A DNA stretch of 50,455 nucleotides from Klebsiella michiganensis (GCF_002925905.1 NZ_PRDB01000022.1:39033-89487), one strand, 5' to 3'. Shown: positions 28,201 through 35,332, counted from the first letter of the stretch. Made by a program: numbers and translations. Notes: generated from the letters alone by a model not told the origin.

Positions 28201-28326
28201 CGTGAGATTGGCGCCGCGGTGATCGGCGGTATGCTCACCGGGACGCTGCTGACCTTGCTCTTCGTTCCACTCTTTTTCCTGCTGGTACAGCAAGGAATGA
28301 TGCGCCTTAAAGGGCGCAAACGGTAA
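25219..28326 (+). CDS. RND (HAE-1) multidrug efflux permease
   Basis: About 1035 residues, the size of AcrB, with 12 expected membrane helices and two large periplasmic loops. It begins MLARFFVFRPVFAAVIAICI. The proton-relay Asp pair is at 408-409 (GLLVDDAIVVVENVERLM) and the conserved Lys of the tenth helix is in SAKNAILIVEFA. It exports drugs or other amphiphiles using the proton gradient. AAGGTG at 25206-25211 supports the start at 25219. No membrane fusion protein or outer membrane channel gene is adjacent; lone RND genes such as Klebsiella KexD are known to borrow partners, and this may be related (from memory). The downstream TetR gene is 11 bases away. Confidence 0.92.
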   Translation: MLARFFVFRPVFAAVIAICIMAAGALALLTLPVEQYPDIAPPGVNVTATYPGASAETVEDSVTQVLEQQIKGIDGLLYFSSSSSSAGQARISLSFDQRINPDMAQVQVQNAVNQAITRLPQEVQQQGIAVTKSQGDSLMVVALYDQTRTLTSLDISDFLVSSLQEPLSRVEGVGETTVFGAQYAMRIWLNPLQLTSYGLMPSDVQAAVEAQNSQVTSGEIGSLPTLEGQYLNATVTAQSRLERPEQFENIILRTNSDGSVVYLRDVARVEIGAENYQNQTTLNGFPSAGISIQLASGANALATAEKIRAEVERLTPRFPQGVVAAYPRDSTPFVTVSIESVVRTLIEAILFVVAVMYLFLQSWRATLIPTLTVPVVLLGTFGILSLLGYSINTLTLFAMVLAIGLLVDDAIVVVENVERLMAEEDLTPPEATLRSMNEITGALIGIALVLSAVFIPMAFFGGSVGIIYRQFSVTIVSAMALSALVALTLTPTLCAHLLKPGHLKKGRFFTCFNRGVAASQNRYLAILRRIIVRPLRFVLLALTLTLLMLWQYQKLASGFLPEEDQGAVMVQFTLPSGSPMAMTEAVGADITRYFMAEEEDNLNVIFMVTGRNNAGSGQNVGMAFAELKHWDARPGEQNSAQAIIARANRYFLKNARLATISVMSPPTVRGLGQSSGFELWLQDSAENGRQALIEAQTTLLTAARQTPTLDAVRINSLEEKAQLQVDIDRQKAQAQGLDQAAINSTLSAAWGGVYINDFIDRGRVKRVYMQGDAAWRSTPDNLSAWFVRGDSNNMASFDSFSSFRWTTGPQMLQRFNGLSAVQFQGNAAPGVSSGAAMATMSELVGELSGFERQWSGLSWQEQTSSVQTLWVYLASLAFMFLCLAALYESWSIPVAVLLIVPLGILGAVSASLLAGYENDIYFQVGMLTTMGLSAKNAILIVEFALARFQQGKTLADAALEGARLRLRPIVMTSLAFVVGVIPLVLSTGAGASSQREIGAAVIGGMLTGTLLTLLFVPLFFLLVQQGMMRLKGRKR

Positions 28327-28337
28327 GGACTCAATTG

Positions 28338-28955
28338 ATGGGAAATCAACGCGGGCGGCCAATGAAAGCCCGCCCACGCATTTTACAAACCGCCCGTGAG
28401 CTGTTTCTCAGCCACGGGCTTGATGTGTCGCTGGATACCATTGCCGCCGAAGCGGGTACCACGCGCCCGACGCTGTACAGCCATTTTCCCGGCGGTAAAG
28501 ACGCGCTGCTGCTGGAGACGTTCGCGTTTCTCAATGACACCATGCAGCCGCCCCTGCGCCAGCTTTTGCAGGATCGTCAGCAGGATCTTCCCGCGCTGCT
28601 GCGCGGGTTTGCGAAAGTGGTGCAACAACACTTTTATGCGCCGGAGAATATTCACTTTCAGCGCCTGCTGATTCAGGTGCTGGTGCAAAAGCCCGAGCTT
28701 TACGTCACGCTCGAACAGCGCCCCTCAGGCCGCGTATTGCAGGCGCTGAGCGATATCCTGGCGCAGAAACAAGACGAAGGTCTGCTGACCCTCAGCGACC
28801 CGGAGCTAGAGGCGACGGCGTTTCTCGGCGCGATTATGGGCTATCCGCTGCCGGGGGCCTTAATTGCGCAAAAAGCGGTGGCGCCAGAGAGGCTGGAGCA
28901 GCTCGCCGAATGCGCGATTAGCGCCTTCCTCACGGCCTGGGGCTACAGGCAATAA
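28338..28955 (+). CDS. TetR-family regulator of the RND operon
   Basis: About 205 residues. The N-terminal TetR HTH (about 12-58) reads RILQTARELFLSHGLDVS then TIAAEAGTTRPTLYSHFPGGK; the helical ligand-binding part includes FQRLLIQVLVQKPELY, and resembles the AcrR/C-terminal TetR_C family. It is the third gene of the pump operon (AAGGA 8 bases before ATG 28338), so it would be autoregulated if it binds the palindrome at 24731-24765. The ligand is unknown, likely a pump substrate. Confidence 0.88.
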   Translation: MGNQRGRPMKARPRILQTARELFLSHGLDVSLDTIAAEAGTTRPTLYSHFPGGKDALLLETFAFLNDTMQPPLRQLLQDRQQDLPALLRGFAKVVQQHFYAPENIHFQRLLIQVLVQKPELYVTLEQRPSGRVLQALSDILAQKQDEGLLTLSDPELEATAFLGAIMGYPLPGALIAQKAVAPERLEQLAECAISAFLTAWGYRQ

Positions 28956-28979
28956 TTCAATCAGCGGCTTAAACGCACC

Positions 28980-29008
28980 TCTCCGGCCCCTGCAGCAGGA
29001 GCCGGAGA
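28980..29008. terminator. hairpin between tetR and the sigma gene
   Basis: TCTCCGGC (28980-28987) pairs with GCCGGAGA (29001-29008), extended inward by CCTGC/GCAGG with small bulges. It lies in the 57-base gap between convergent genes and probably terminates both. No long U-tract is seen. Confidence 0.55.
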
Positions 29009-29012
29009 ACGC

Positions 29013-29573
29013 CTAACTGGCCAGCAGTTCATCGTACAGCGCGCGCAGGCGGGTACGAAGGTAGAGTACCGCTTTATGCTTACGTGAGAGCAGCGCCTGT
29101 TCGCTGACGCCGGACTCCTCTGCCAGCTCCCGGTAGCTGTAGCCATGCAGTTCGGTTTTCTCAAAGGCTTTACGCTGGGCGGGCGGCAGCTCCGAGAGCG
29201 CCTGACTTAATTCCTCCCAGAGCAGCGCTTTCAGATACTCATCCTCCGGCGTTTGCGCAACGCCAAACAGCGTTTCGGCCAGCTCAACCTCGGGAAAATC
29301 GCCCTCTTCCTCGTCGCTGAAACCGCCCGCCAGCGGCAGCTCGCGCTTTTTTCTCGCCCTGTCGGTCATCTCGTTACGCGCCGCCCGGAACAACCAGGCG
29401 GCGATATTCTCCACCGGTTGCTCGACGCGAATGAGCTGATACGTCACTTCCTGCAGGATATCGTCCGCCTCATCGCGCAGCGGGGTCCGTCCGCGAATAA
29501 AAGCCTTCAGCCGCGACCGGCAGGCATCGAGAGCGGAAACAAGCCGTGATGGCGCCACGATCCTGTTTTTCAT
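29013..29573 (-). CDS. ECF-type RNA polymerase sigma factor
   Basis: About 186 residues with the two ECF domains: region 2 (about 15-80; DEADDILQEVTYQLI and IAAWLFRAARNEMTDRARKK) and region 4 (about 120-180; ALSELPPAQRKAFEKTELHG then ELAEESGVSEQALLSRKHKA). It should direct RNA polymerase to a small regulon. It starts inside or right after the upstream membrane-protein gene (GTG at 29582 overlapping its TGA, or ATG at 29573), so the two are translationally coupled. Its linker (about 83-110) is acidic. I cannot see its target promoter; autoregulation upstream of 30004 is the first guess. Confidence 0.85.
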   Translation of the reverse strand: MKNRIVAPSRLVSALDACRSRLKAFIRGRTPLRDEADDILQEVTYQLIRVEQPVENIAAWLFRAARNEMTDRARKKRELPLAGGFSDEEEGDFPEVELAETLFGVAQTPEDEYLKALLWEELSQALSELPPAQRKAFEKTELHGYSYRELAEESGVSEQALLSRKHKAVLYLRTRLRALYDELLAS

Positions 29574-29578
29574 TGTGC

Positions 29579-30004
29579 TCACTCGGGATCCGCGCTTTTA
29601 GGCGAACTCTCCTGCTGCGGAGCATGCTCGCTGCGGCGGTCGCGCCAGCCGCAGCGGCCGCGATGCCCGCGGTGGCCAAAGCGCTGCACAAACTCATCGC
29701 GCTGCTCCGGGCTCATGTTCATCCAGCGTTCATGCATCCGACGCCGCGCGTTACCGATGCCGAACATTCCCGGGCGAAAGCCGAGGCCGCCGAACAGGAT
29801 CCGCGACAGCGCCAGCACACCTAACGCCTGCCAGAAGCCAATGCTCTTCACCCCAAGGATGGCCGGCAGCAGCGCATTCCACAGCGACATCACCAGCAGC
29901 CCAAGAATGGCGATTAGCGCCACGCCGATAAGAAGCGGCTTCGCCATTCTGTGGCGGCCAAAGCGGTGATGGTGCTGCTGACCGTGCATATCGATATCTC
30001 TCAT
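29579..30004 (-). CDS. His-rich two-helix membrane protein, possible sigma regulator
   Basis: 141 residues. A His-rich N-terminus (HGQQHHHRFGRHR), two hydrophobic helices (about 22-46 and 52-75), then a basic/His-rich tail with MHERWMNMSPEQRDEF, reminiscent of short helices in Spy/CpxP-type or metal-sensor proteins. It is co-transcribed with and overlaps the ECF sigma gene, which makes it the best candidate for its sensor or anti-sigma partner. It shows no zinc anti-sigma motif that I recognise. The order (membrane protein first) is the reverse of most sigma/anti-sigma pairs. GAGG precedes the ATG at 30004. Confidence 0.75.
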   Translation of the reverse strand: MRDIDMHGQQHHHRFGRHRMAKPLLIGVALIAILGLLVMSLWNALLPAILGVKSIGFWQALGVLALSRILFGGLGFRPGMFGIGNARRRMHERWMNMSPEQRDEFVQRFGHRGHRGRCGWRDRRSEHAPQQESSPKSADPE

Positions 30005-30130
30005 CGTCTGTTTACCTCATTACGCTATTGAATAATTACCCTGTGCGGAGGTAGACGAATGAGCGGGCAAAATATTGCTGAGAATAGTAAAAAAATTGAC
30101 ACGCTTTATTTGTATGACAAATGTTTTTTA

Positions 30131-30146
30131 TGTGATCTCCATCACC
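30131..30146 (+). promoter_or_regulatory. CRP-like site upstream of the 33-residue protein
   Basis: TGTGA-N6-TCACC, one mismatch from the consensus CRP operator, in the 201-base divergent region between the sigma operon and the small membrane gene, about 60 bases before the latter's start. TTGACA at 30096-30101 lies upstream but has no good -10 at standard spacing. Binding is inferred from sequence only. Confidence 0.5.
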
Positions 30147-30205
30147 TACATGCAGGCGCGACGGCGGTAACGTTACCCGGTGATTCATTGAAAAAAGAGG
30201 AAGTT

Positions 30206-30307
30206 ATGAACGCGGTAAAATCACTAAAAGCCGACTGGGCGATTATTACGCTGATGATTGTTGTCGCCGTCGTTATGTATGGCTATCTGATCCCCAAATA
30301 CTGGTAA
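30206..30307 (+). CDS. 33-residue single-helix membrane protein
   Basis: A 33-residue protein: a short charged N-terminus (MNAVKSLKADW), one hydrophobic helix (about 12-28, IITLMIVVAVVMYGYLI) and a C-terminal PKYW. AGAGGAAG lies 5 bases before the ATG, a strong ribosome binding site that argues for a real gene. The layout resembles small regulatory subunits of membrane complexes, but I do not recognise it. A CRP-like site lies about 60 bases upstream. A hairpin follows its stop. The same frame is open back to 30059, but no upstream start has such a ribosome binding site. Confidence 0.7.
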   Translation: MNAVKSLKADWAIITLMIVVAVVMYGYLIPKYW

Positions 30308-30329
30308 TCGACGCCATACCTGTACTGAA

Positions 30330-30349
30330 CCGCCCCTTGCTCAGGGCGG
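30330..30349. terminator. hairpin between small ORF and lipase gene
   Basis: CCGCCC (30330-30335) pairs with GGGCGG (30344-30349) across an 8-base loop, in the 60-base gap between convergent genes. A short G+C-rich stem without a U-tract. Confidence 0.45.
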
Positions 30350-30367
30350 CTCATCATCCCTTCGCCG

Positions 30368-31510
30368 CTACCGCTTATCGTTGAGCGTCTTAATCAAAAA
30401 CGGCACCGAGTCGCGTAAAGACGGGTTAACCGTACCGCTATGATCCAGCCCCTCATAAATATGCACGTCCGCACGGGTTCCCGCGCTTTTCACCGCATCC
30501 GCAAAGCGTTTTTGCATTGCCGTCGGCACGTTAATATCCGCGCTACCAATACCGATAAACACCGGGTGATCGATTTTCAGCGTCGGGTAGAGCATGGCGC
30601 CCACGCTGGCGTTTAACAGCGAATCCACCCCCGGCTTCAGGGCGTTAGCCGCATTCAGACCGGCCTTCATCACTTCATCGTTGAGCGGCGTAATGCATAA
30701 ATTGCTCGCCTCTTTCAGCAGCGGCAACGCTTTATCCTGGAAATAATCAGCCGGATTGAGCTGCGGGTTGCTATCGGCAGCCGAGAGGTAAATATAGAAA
30801 ATATAGGGTATTTTCGGGTCGCCGCCGCTCGGCGCTTTGCCGCCTGCCGGCGGAAGAATGTCGGCTGCGGTGGTCCCCTTCTCAAAATACGGCGTTCCGG
30901 TCAGCACCGTTGCGCGAACATTCAGCTCCGGCGCGTAGTGGGGTTGATATCCGGCGCTGGCGAACGCGGCGTGCGCGCCCTGCGACTGTCCGACCAGAAT
31001 GAGTTCATTTTTCAGCGGGAACTGTTTCAGGGCGGCGCGAACGCTATCAAGCACGCTCCACGCTTCGCCGCGGGCATTAAGATAGTGGTGCAGGCCAGAC
31101 GAACCCAGACCGGCATAATCCGGCGCGACCACCGCGTAGCCCAGCGACAGCCAGGTGTTCAGGTACTGCTTATCGCGATCGCTGCGCGGGTTTAACGACG
31201 GCGCGCAGTGATTAGCCACGCCCACGGTACCATGGGCCCAGACCACGACCGGCCATCCCCCTTCCGGGGTGGCGCCAAACGGAATAAAGACCGCGGCGGT
31301 ATCTTCACGGGGGGTTTTGCCGTCCACGCCGCTGCGGGAGGGATAGCGCAGGAGATACTGCTTTGCCGCTTCGCTTAAGCCATTTCCGGCGCTGAGTGGA
31401 GAGACCGCGTCGCTATTATCGGCGGCGGCGCTGGCCGGGACCGCGCTCATGGAGAGCAGTAGCAGCGCAGAGGTGGCGGCGAGGAATTTTTTTGAGAGGG
31501 AATACGTCAT
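30368..31510 (-). CDS. secreted lipase-family serine hydrolase
   Basis: 380 residues with a Sec signal peptide (LAATSALLLLSMSAVPASA, cut near residue 28). Alpha/beta hydrolase of the secretory lipase (LIP) family: oxyanion region WAHGTVGVANHCAPS, nucleophile Ser176 in VGQSQGAHA, a later Asp in GIGSADINVPT, and catalytic His in YEGLDHSGT. It should hydrolyse lipid or polymeric esters in the periplasm or outside. It is divergent from the LacI-type regulator, with about 170 bases between that contain the regulator's operator-like palindrome, so shared control is possible. Confidence 0.85.
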   Translation of the reverse strand: MTYSLSKKFLAATSALLLLSMSAVPASAAADNSDAVSPLSAGNGLSEAAKQYLLRYPSRSGVDGKTPREDTAAVFIPFGATPEGGWPVVVWAHGTVGVANHCAPSLNPRSDRDKQYLNTWLSLGYAVVAPDYAGLGSSGLHHYLNARGEAWSVLDSVRAALKQFPLKNELILVGQSQGAHAAFASAGYQPHYAPELNVRATVLTGTPYFEKGTTAADILPPAGGKAPSGGDPKIPYIFYIYLSAADSNPQLNPADYFQDKALPLLKEASNLCITPLNDEVMKAGLNAANALKPGVDSLLNASVGAMLYPTLKIDHPVFIGIGSADINVPTAMQKRFADAVKSAGTRADVHIYEGLDHSGTVNPSLRDSVPFLIKTLNDKR

Positions 31511-31638
31511 AACATCCTGTTCCTGAGTGGGGATGCACTTAGTGTAGACCCTGGCGGTTGAATATCAGGTCAATGAAGCCAGCGCGGCGAAATGATTTTC
31601 CTGAAGTCTGACCCGCCTCGCTGTTTGCCTGTCACAAT

Positions 31639-31658
31639 AATGATAGCTTTTTATCATT
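31639..31658. promoter_or_regulatory. LacI-type operator, site 1
   Basis: AATGATA and TATCATT, exact inverted repeats separated by six bases, 20 bases before the regulator's start. The same core TGATA-N6-TATCA occurs again at 32763-32778 before the next genes, so this is probably the regulator's own binding site (autorepression). It could also affect the divergent lipase gene. Confidence 0.65.
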
Positions 31659-31678
31659 ACCCTCAAAGGAAGAGAATC

Positions 31679-32713
31679 ATGTCAGCAAAAAAAGTCACCA
31701 TGGCGGATATCGCCAAAGAGGCCAGAGTCGGTATCGCGACGGTGGACAGGGTCCTCAATAAACGCACGCCCGTGAAAGAGAGCACCGAACGTAAAGTGCT
31801 GGAATCCGCGCGGCGCTTAGGCTTCGCGCTGGAGCAATCCCGCTATCGGCTGGCGGCGGATCGGCCGGCGGTAGCCCTCAGAATGGGCTTCATTCTGCTA
31901 CAGCAGTCACACTCGTTTTACCATCAGCTGGCGCAGGCGCTGGAGCAGGCGGCGTTACCGTGGCATAGCCCGGCGCAGGCCCCCGCTTTCCTGCATTATG
32001 ATATTAACGCCATCGACGATATGGCCGCCGCGATCGCCCGCCTGAGCGATACGGTCGACGTTATCGGTATTGTCGCGCTGGATAATCCGCTTATCCGCCA
32101 TGCGGTCGTGCAGGCCATCGAGAAAGGCGTCCGCGTCTTCACCCTGCTCTCCGATATGAGTATCCCGCAGCGTACCGGCTATATCGGGCTGGATAACCAG
32201 AAAGCGGGCCGCACCGCCGGTTGGGCGGTGGACAGGCTGTGCCACGACGACGGCGAAATTGGCATTATCGTCGGCGATAACCGGTTTATTTGTCAGGAAA
32301 GCTGCGAGATAAGTTTCCGCTCCTACCTGCGTGAACAGGGCAAAGGCGATCGGGTGCTTGAACCGGTGCGCAGCCACGAACGCGCCGATGTCGCGCGCCA
32401 GGTCACGGAAGAGATGCTGCAACAGTACCCCGATCTGAAGGCCATTTACGCGCCCTGCGGCGGCGTGGAAGGGATTGTCGCCGCCCTGCGCGCGCGCCAG
32501 CGCCAGCATCAGGTCACCCTGATTTGTCATGGCCCGGTGGATAGCGGCGAGCTGGCGCTAATTGACGGCACTATCGATCTCATGCTTACCCATCGGCTTG
32601 ATGAATTTGCCGCCGCCACCATCAACGCGTTTGTCCACGCCGCCAGCCAGCCGCAGGCGGCGTTTATCAACGCTCTGCAGCCGTTTGACCTCCTCACTAA
32701 AGAAAACCTCTGA
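31679..32713 (+). CDS. LacI-family transcriptional regulator
   Basis: About 344 residues. N-terminal LacI HTH and hinge helix (about 5-55): VTMADIAKEARVGIATVDRVLN. The VDRVLN form is common in regulators of inositol-like sugars that carry a periplasmic-binding-like sensor domain of the Peripla_BP_4 type (about 65-340, including IVALDNPLIRHAV, TGYIGLDNQKAGRTAGW, IYAPCGGVEG). The start at 31679 has AAGGA 8 bases upstream and places the HTH at the N-terminus; longer versions lack support. It is followed by an isomerase-like gene and a dehydrogenase gene, its likely targets. The ligand is probably a sugar or polyol. Confidence 0.88.
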   Translation: MSAKKVTMADIAKEARVGIATVDRVLNKRTPVKESTERKVLESARRLGFALEQSRYRLAADRPAVALRMGFILLQQSHSFYHQLAQALEQAALPWHSPAQAPAFLHYDINAIDDMAAAIARLSDTVDVIGIVALDNPLIRHAVVQAIEKGVRVFTLLSDMSIPQRTGYIGLDNQKAGRTAGWAVDRLCHDDGEIGIIVGDNRFICQESCEISFRSYLREQGKGDRVLEPVRSHERADVARQVTEEMLQQYPDLKAIYAPCGGVEGIVAALRARQRQHQVTLICHGPVDSGELALIDGTIDLMLTHRLDEFAAATINAFVHAASQPQAAFINALQPFDLLTKENL

Positions 32714-32721
32714 TTGCCGCA

Positions 32722-32744
32722 GGCGCGGGTAAAGTCGCCGCGCC
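32722..32744 (+). terminator. hairpin after the LacI gene
   Basis: GGCGCGG (32722-32728) and CCGCGCC (32738-32744) across a 9-base loop, starting 9 bases after the regulator's stop and before the second operator. It suggests the regulator and the catabolic genes are separate transcripts. No U-tract is present. Confidence 0.4.
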
Positions 32745-32762
32745 CCGCTTCAGCGCTGTGTT

Positions 32763-32778
32763 TGATAAAAAACTATCA
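32763..32778. promoter_or_regulatory. LacI-type operator, site 2
   Basis: TGATA-AAAAAC-TATCA, identical in its two arms and spacing to the core of the site before the regulator gene. A further TATCAAA at about 32786-32792 is an inverted match to TTTGATA at 32761-32767. It lies 120 bases before the isomerase-like gene and most likely overlaps its promoter. Confidence 0.65.
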
Positions 32779-32897
32779 TTTACGCTATCAAAATAAACCT
32801 TGAATCCCATCAAAGAATTTAAATTTCATCATTGTTGGATATGAAATTTTCATTCAATACTGGTCATGTTTTCTCCTCATCTGAAAAGGAAGCCATC

Positions 32898-33821
32898 ATG
32901 ACCATACATATTGCCAACGCGCCGTGCAGCTGGGGCGTCGATGATCCCAAAAATCCTTATCTGCCGCCGTGGTCCAAGGTACTGGAAGAAGCGGCGACCG
33001 CCGGTTATAAAAGCATTGAACTGGGCCCGTGGAGCTATCTGCCGACCCGGGCCGATGAACTCAGCGCAGCGCTGAATAAACAGGGGCTGTCGCTGGTTGC
33101 CGGAACGATCTTCGACGATCTGGTTAGCGAAGAGAACTTCGCGAATATTGTCGAACTGACGCATAACCTCTGCCGCAACCTGTCGCAGGTGCCGTCGGCG
33201 GAAAAGACGCCGGGCAACCCCTTCCAGCCGCCTTATCTGGTCATTATTGATTTCGGCAATCCGCAGCGGGCGAAATATGCCGGGCGCGGCGAGCTGGCTC
33301 CCCGCCTGTCACCCGCCGACTGGCAGCGGATGGTCGACCACATTGTGACCATCAGCCGACTGGCGTGGCAGGAGTACGGCGTTCGCCCGGTTATCCATCC
33401 TCACGCCGGCGGCTGCATTGAGTTTGCCGATGAAATCGATCTGCTGGCGGCGCAAATCCCCCATGACGTAGCCGGTTTATGTCTCGACACCGGCCATCTC
33501 TTCTATTCGGGTATGGACCCCATCAGCTGGCTGGATCGCCATTTTGATCGCCTTGACTACCTGCACTTTAAAGATGTCGACCCGCAGGTGTTCAGGAGCG
33601 TGATTTCCCGCGGCATCGACTTCTTCTCCGCCTGCGCGGAGGGGGTGATGTGCCCGCTCGGCAGCGGCGCCATTGATTATCCGGCGGTGCGCGCCTTTCT
33701 CGACAAGCGGGGCTATCAGGGCTGGATCACCATTGAGCAAGAGCGCGATCCGCGCAACGTCGAGGGCAGCCTGCAGGCGGTCACGGAAAGCCTGCGCTAC
33801 CTGCGCTCGGTTGGTTTTTAA
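32898..33821 (+). CDS. sugar phosphate isomerase/epimerase-like TIM barrel (IolE/IolH-like)
   Basis: 307 residues of the xylose-isomerase-like TIM-barrel family (AP endonuclease 2 fold). Metal-ligand motifs are visible: Glu in IELGPWS, HPHAGGCIEFADEID, CLDTGHLFYSG, YLHFKDVD and the late EQERDP. Relatives include IolE (2-keto-myo-inositol dehydratase) and IolH; the start IANAPCSWGVDD also resembles IolE. The ATG at 32898 has AAAGGAAG upstream. It is followed 14 bases later by a Gfo/Idh dehydrogenase, the classic partner in inositol or keto-sugar breakdown. The exact substrate cannot be fixed from sequence. Confidence 0.82.
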   Translation: MTIHIANAPCSWGVDDPKNPYLPPWSKVLEEAATAGYKSIELGPWSYLPTRADELSAALNKQGLSLVAGTIFDDLVSEENFANIVELTHNLCRNLSQVPSAEKTPGNPFQPPYLVIIDFGNPQRAKYAGRGELAPRLSPADWQRMVDHIVTISRLAWQEYGVRPVIHPHAGGCIEFADEIDLLAAQIPHDVAGLCLDTGHLFYSGMDPISWLDRHFDRLDYLHFKDVDPQVFRSVISRGIDFFSACAEGVMCPLGSGAIDYPAVRAFLDKRGYQGWITIEQERDPRNVEGSLQAVTESLRYLRSVGF

Positions 33822-33835
33822 TCGGGAGAAAACAC

Positions 33836-35008
33836 ATGATTAACGGTATTAAACCTGTTGGCCGCTCCTTGCGCTGGGGCATGGTGGGCGGCGGCGGAAG
33901 CAGCCAGATTGGCTATATTCACCGCTCTGCGGCGCTGCGTGACGGATCGTTTACCCTGCTTGCCGGAGCCTTTGATATTGACCCCCAGCGCGGGCGCGAG
34001 TTTGGCCAGCAGCTGGGCGTGGAGGCCGGGCGCTGTTACCCCGACTACGAAACGTTGTTTCGCGAAGAGGCGGCGCGGGAAGACGGCATTGAAGCGGTCT
34101 CCATCGCCACGCCAAACAACACCCACTACGCCATTTGCCGCGCGGCGCTGGAGGCCGGACTGCATGTGGTCTGCGAAAAACCGCTCTGTTTTACCGGCGA
34201 AGAGGCCGATGCGCTGGTGGCCCTGAGCGAAAAACAGCGCAAAATCATCGGTGTCACCTACGGCTATGCCGGGCATCAGCTGATTCTGCAGGCGCGGCAG
34301 ATGATTGAACAGGGGCTGCTGGGCGAGATCCGCATCATCAATATGCAGTTCGCCCACGGTTTCCATAACCAGCCGGTAGAGCAGGATAACCCCAGCACCC
34401 GCTGGCGGGTGGACCCGAAATTTGTCGGCCCCAGCTACGTGCTGGGCGATCTGGCCACCCACCCGCTGTTCCTGGCGGAGACCATGGCGCCGAAGCTTAA
34501 TATCACTCGCCTGATGTGCTCCCGCCAGAGCTTTGTCAAAAGCCGCGCGCCGCTGGAGGATAACGCGCATGTGCTGATGGAGTACGACAACGGCGCCGTA
34601 GGGTCGATGTGGTGCTCGGCGGTCAACAGCGGCTCAATGCACGGACAGAAAGTCCGCATCGTCGGGGAGAAAGCCAGCCTGGAGTGGTGGGATGAACAGC
34701 CGAACCAGCTGCGCTACGAAATTCAGGGCGAGCCGGTGCGCATCCTCGAACGCGGAATGTCCTATCTCGATCCGCTGGCCCTGCAGGACGACCGGATCGG
34801 CGGCGGCCATCCCGAAGGGCTGTTTGAGGCCTGGTCGAATCTGTATCGCCGCTTTGCCATCGCCATGGATGCCACCGACCGTCGCGACGCCGCTTTGCTG
34901 GAAAACTTCTGGTATCCGGATGCCAGAGCCGGGGCGCTCGGCGTGCACTGGGTCGAGAAGTGCGTACGTTCAGCAGACAGCGGCGCCAGCTGGGTAGAAT
35001 TTCACTGA
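33836..35008 (+). CDS. Gfo/Idh/MocA-family oxidoreductase
   Basis: 390 residues. N-terminal Rossmann domain (about 12-140) with GMVGGGGSSQIGY, then SIATPNNTHY and the CEKPL motif that holds the catalytic Lys; the C-terminal alpha/beta domain binds substrate. It should oxidise or reduce a sugar, polyol or keto-sugar hydroxyl with NAD(P). It follows the isomerase-like gene by 14 bases with GGGAG between, so the two form an operon behind LacI operator site 2. No transporter gene is linked, so the substrate must enter through a system encoded elsewhere. Confidence 0.88.
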   Translation: MINGIKPVGRSLRWGMVGGGGSSQIGYIHRSAALRDGSFTLLAGAFDIDPQRGREFGQQLGVEAGRCYPDYETLFREEAAREDGIEAVSIATPNNTHYAICRAALEAGLHVVCEKPLCFTGEEADALVALSEKQRKIIGVTYGYAGHQLILQARQMIEQGLLGEIRIINMQFAHGFHNQPVEQDNPSTRWRVDPKFVGPSYVLGDLATHPLFLAETMAPKLNITRLMCSRQSFVKSRAPLEDNAHVLMEYDNGAVGSMWCSAVNSGSMHGQKVRIVGEKASLEWWDEQPNQLRYEIQGEPVRILERGMSYLDPLALQDDRIGGGHPEGLFEAWSNLYRRFAIAMDATDRRDAALLENFWYPDARAGALGVHWVEKCVRSADSGASWVEFH

Positions 35009-35093
35009 TCCTTTGATAATACGCGCCCGGCAAGGCATCAGCCGCCGCCGGGCTGCCACGATGCAAAAAAGCCCTTTCTCGCGACACTCACAC

Positions 35094-35106
35094 GTGACAA
35101 CGTCAC
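35094..35106. repeat. GTGAC-N3-GTCAC palindrome, copy 1
   Basis: GTGACAACGTCAC, upstream of the TPP riboswitch. The reverse complement shares GTGACGTTGTCAC with the copy at 41710-41722. A third copy is at 46335-46347. Function unknown. Confidence 0.6.
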
Positions 35107-35165
35107 CTTTCCTCATAAAATTCACAGCATTGTAATCAAAAAGGGAATGTCGTATAACAAGGGCC

Positions 35166-35252
35166 AAACCGAGGGGTGTCCCGTGAGGGCTGAGATGGCG
35201 TAAGCCGAACCCTTTGAACCTGATCTGGGTCATGCCAGCGAAGGGACGGGTC
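35166..35252 (+). ncRNA. TPP riboswitch (THI element)
   Basis: Clear THI-box aptamer: GGGGTGTCCCGTGAGGGCTG then AGATGG, followed by ACCCTTTGAACCTGATCTGG and the closing GTCATGCCAGCGAAGGGA. These are the conserved pyrimidine- and pyrophosphate-sensing arms of the TPP aptamer. It precedes tenA-thiZXY by about 80 bases, so thiamine pyrophosphate should switch this salvage operon off. The expression platform appears to be the Shine-Dalgarno hairpin listed next. Confidence 0.96.
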
Positions 35253-35306
35253 GGCATTTCCGCCAGTTTTGCGCCATTGCCTGTTCACACTTCTTTCAGC
35301 ACGCCC

Positions 35307-35331
35307 GGATCTCCCTTTTTTCAGGAGGTCC
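35307..35331 (+). promoter_or_regulatory. SD-masking hairpin of the TPP riboswitch
   Basis: GGATCTCC (35307-35314) can pair with GGAGGTCC (35324-35331) across a 9-base T-rich loop (one G-U wobble). The right arm contains the tenA ribosome binding site AGGAGGT, two bases before the GTG start. Masking it would block translation, the usual mode for TPP riboswitches in Gram-negative bacteria. Confidence 0.6.
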
Positions 35332-35332
35332 T

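Noticed and set aside
30059..30205. Longer version of the 33-residue protein starting at 30059
   Set aside because: The extra residues are unlike a leader, no ribosome binding site precedes them, and they cover the CRP-like site.
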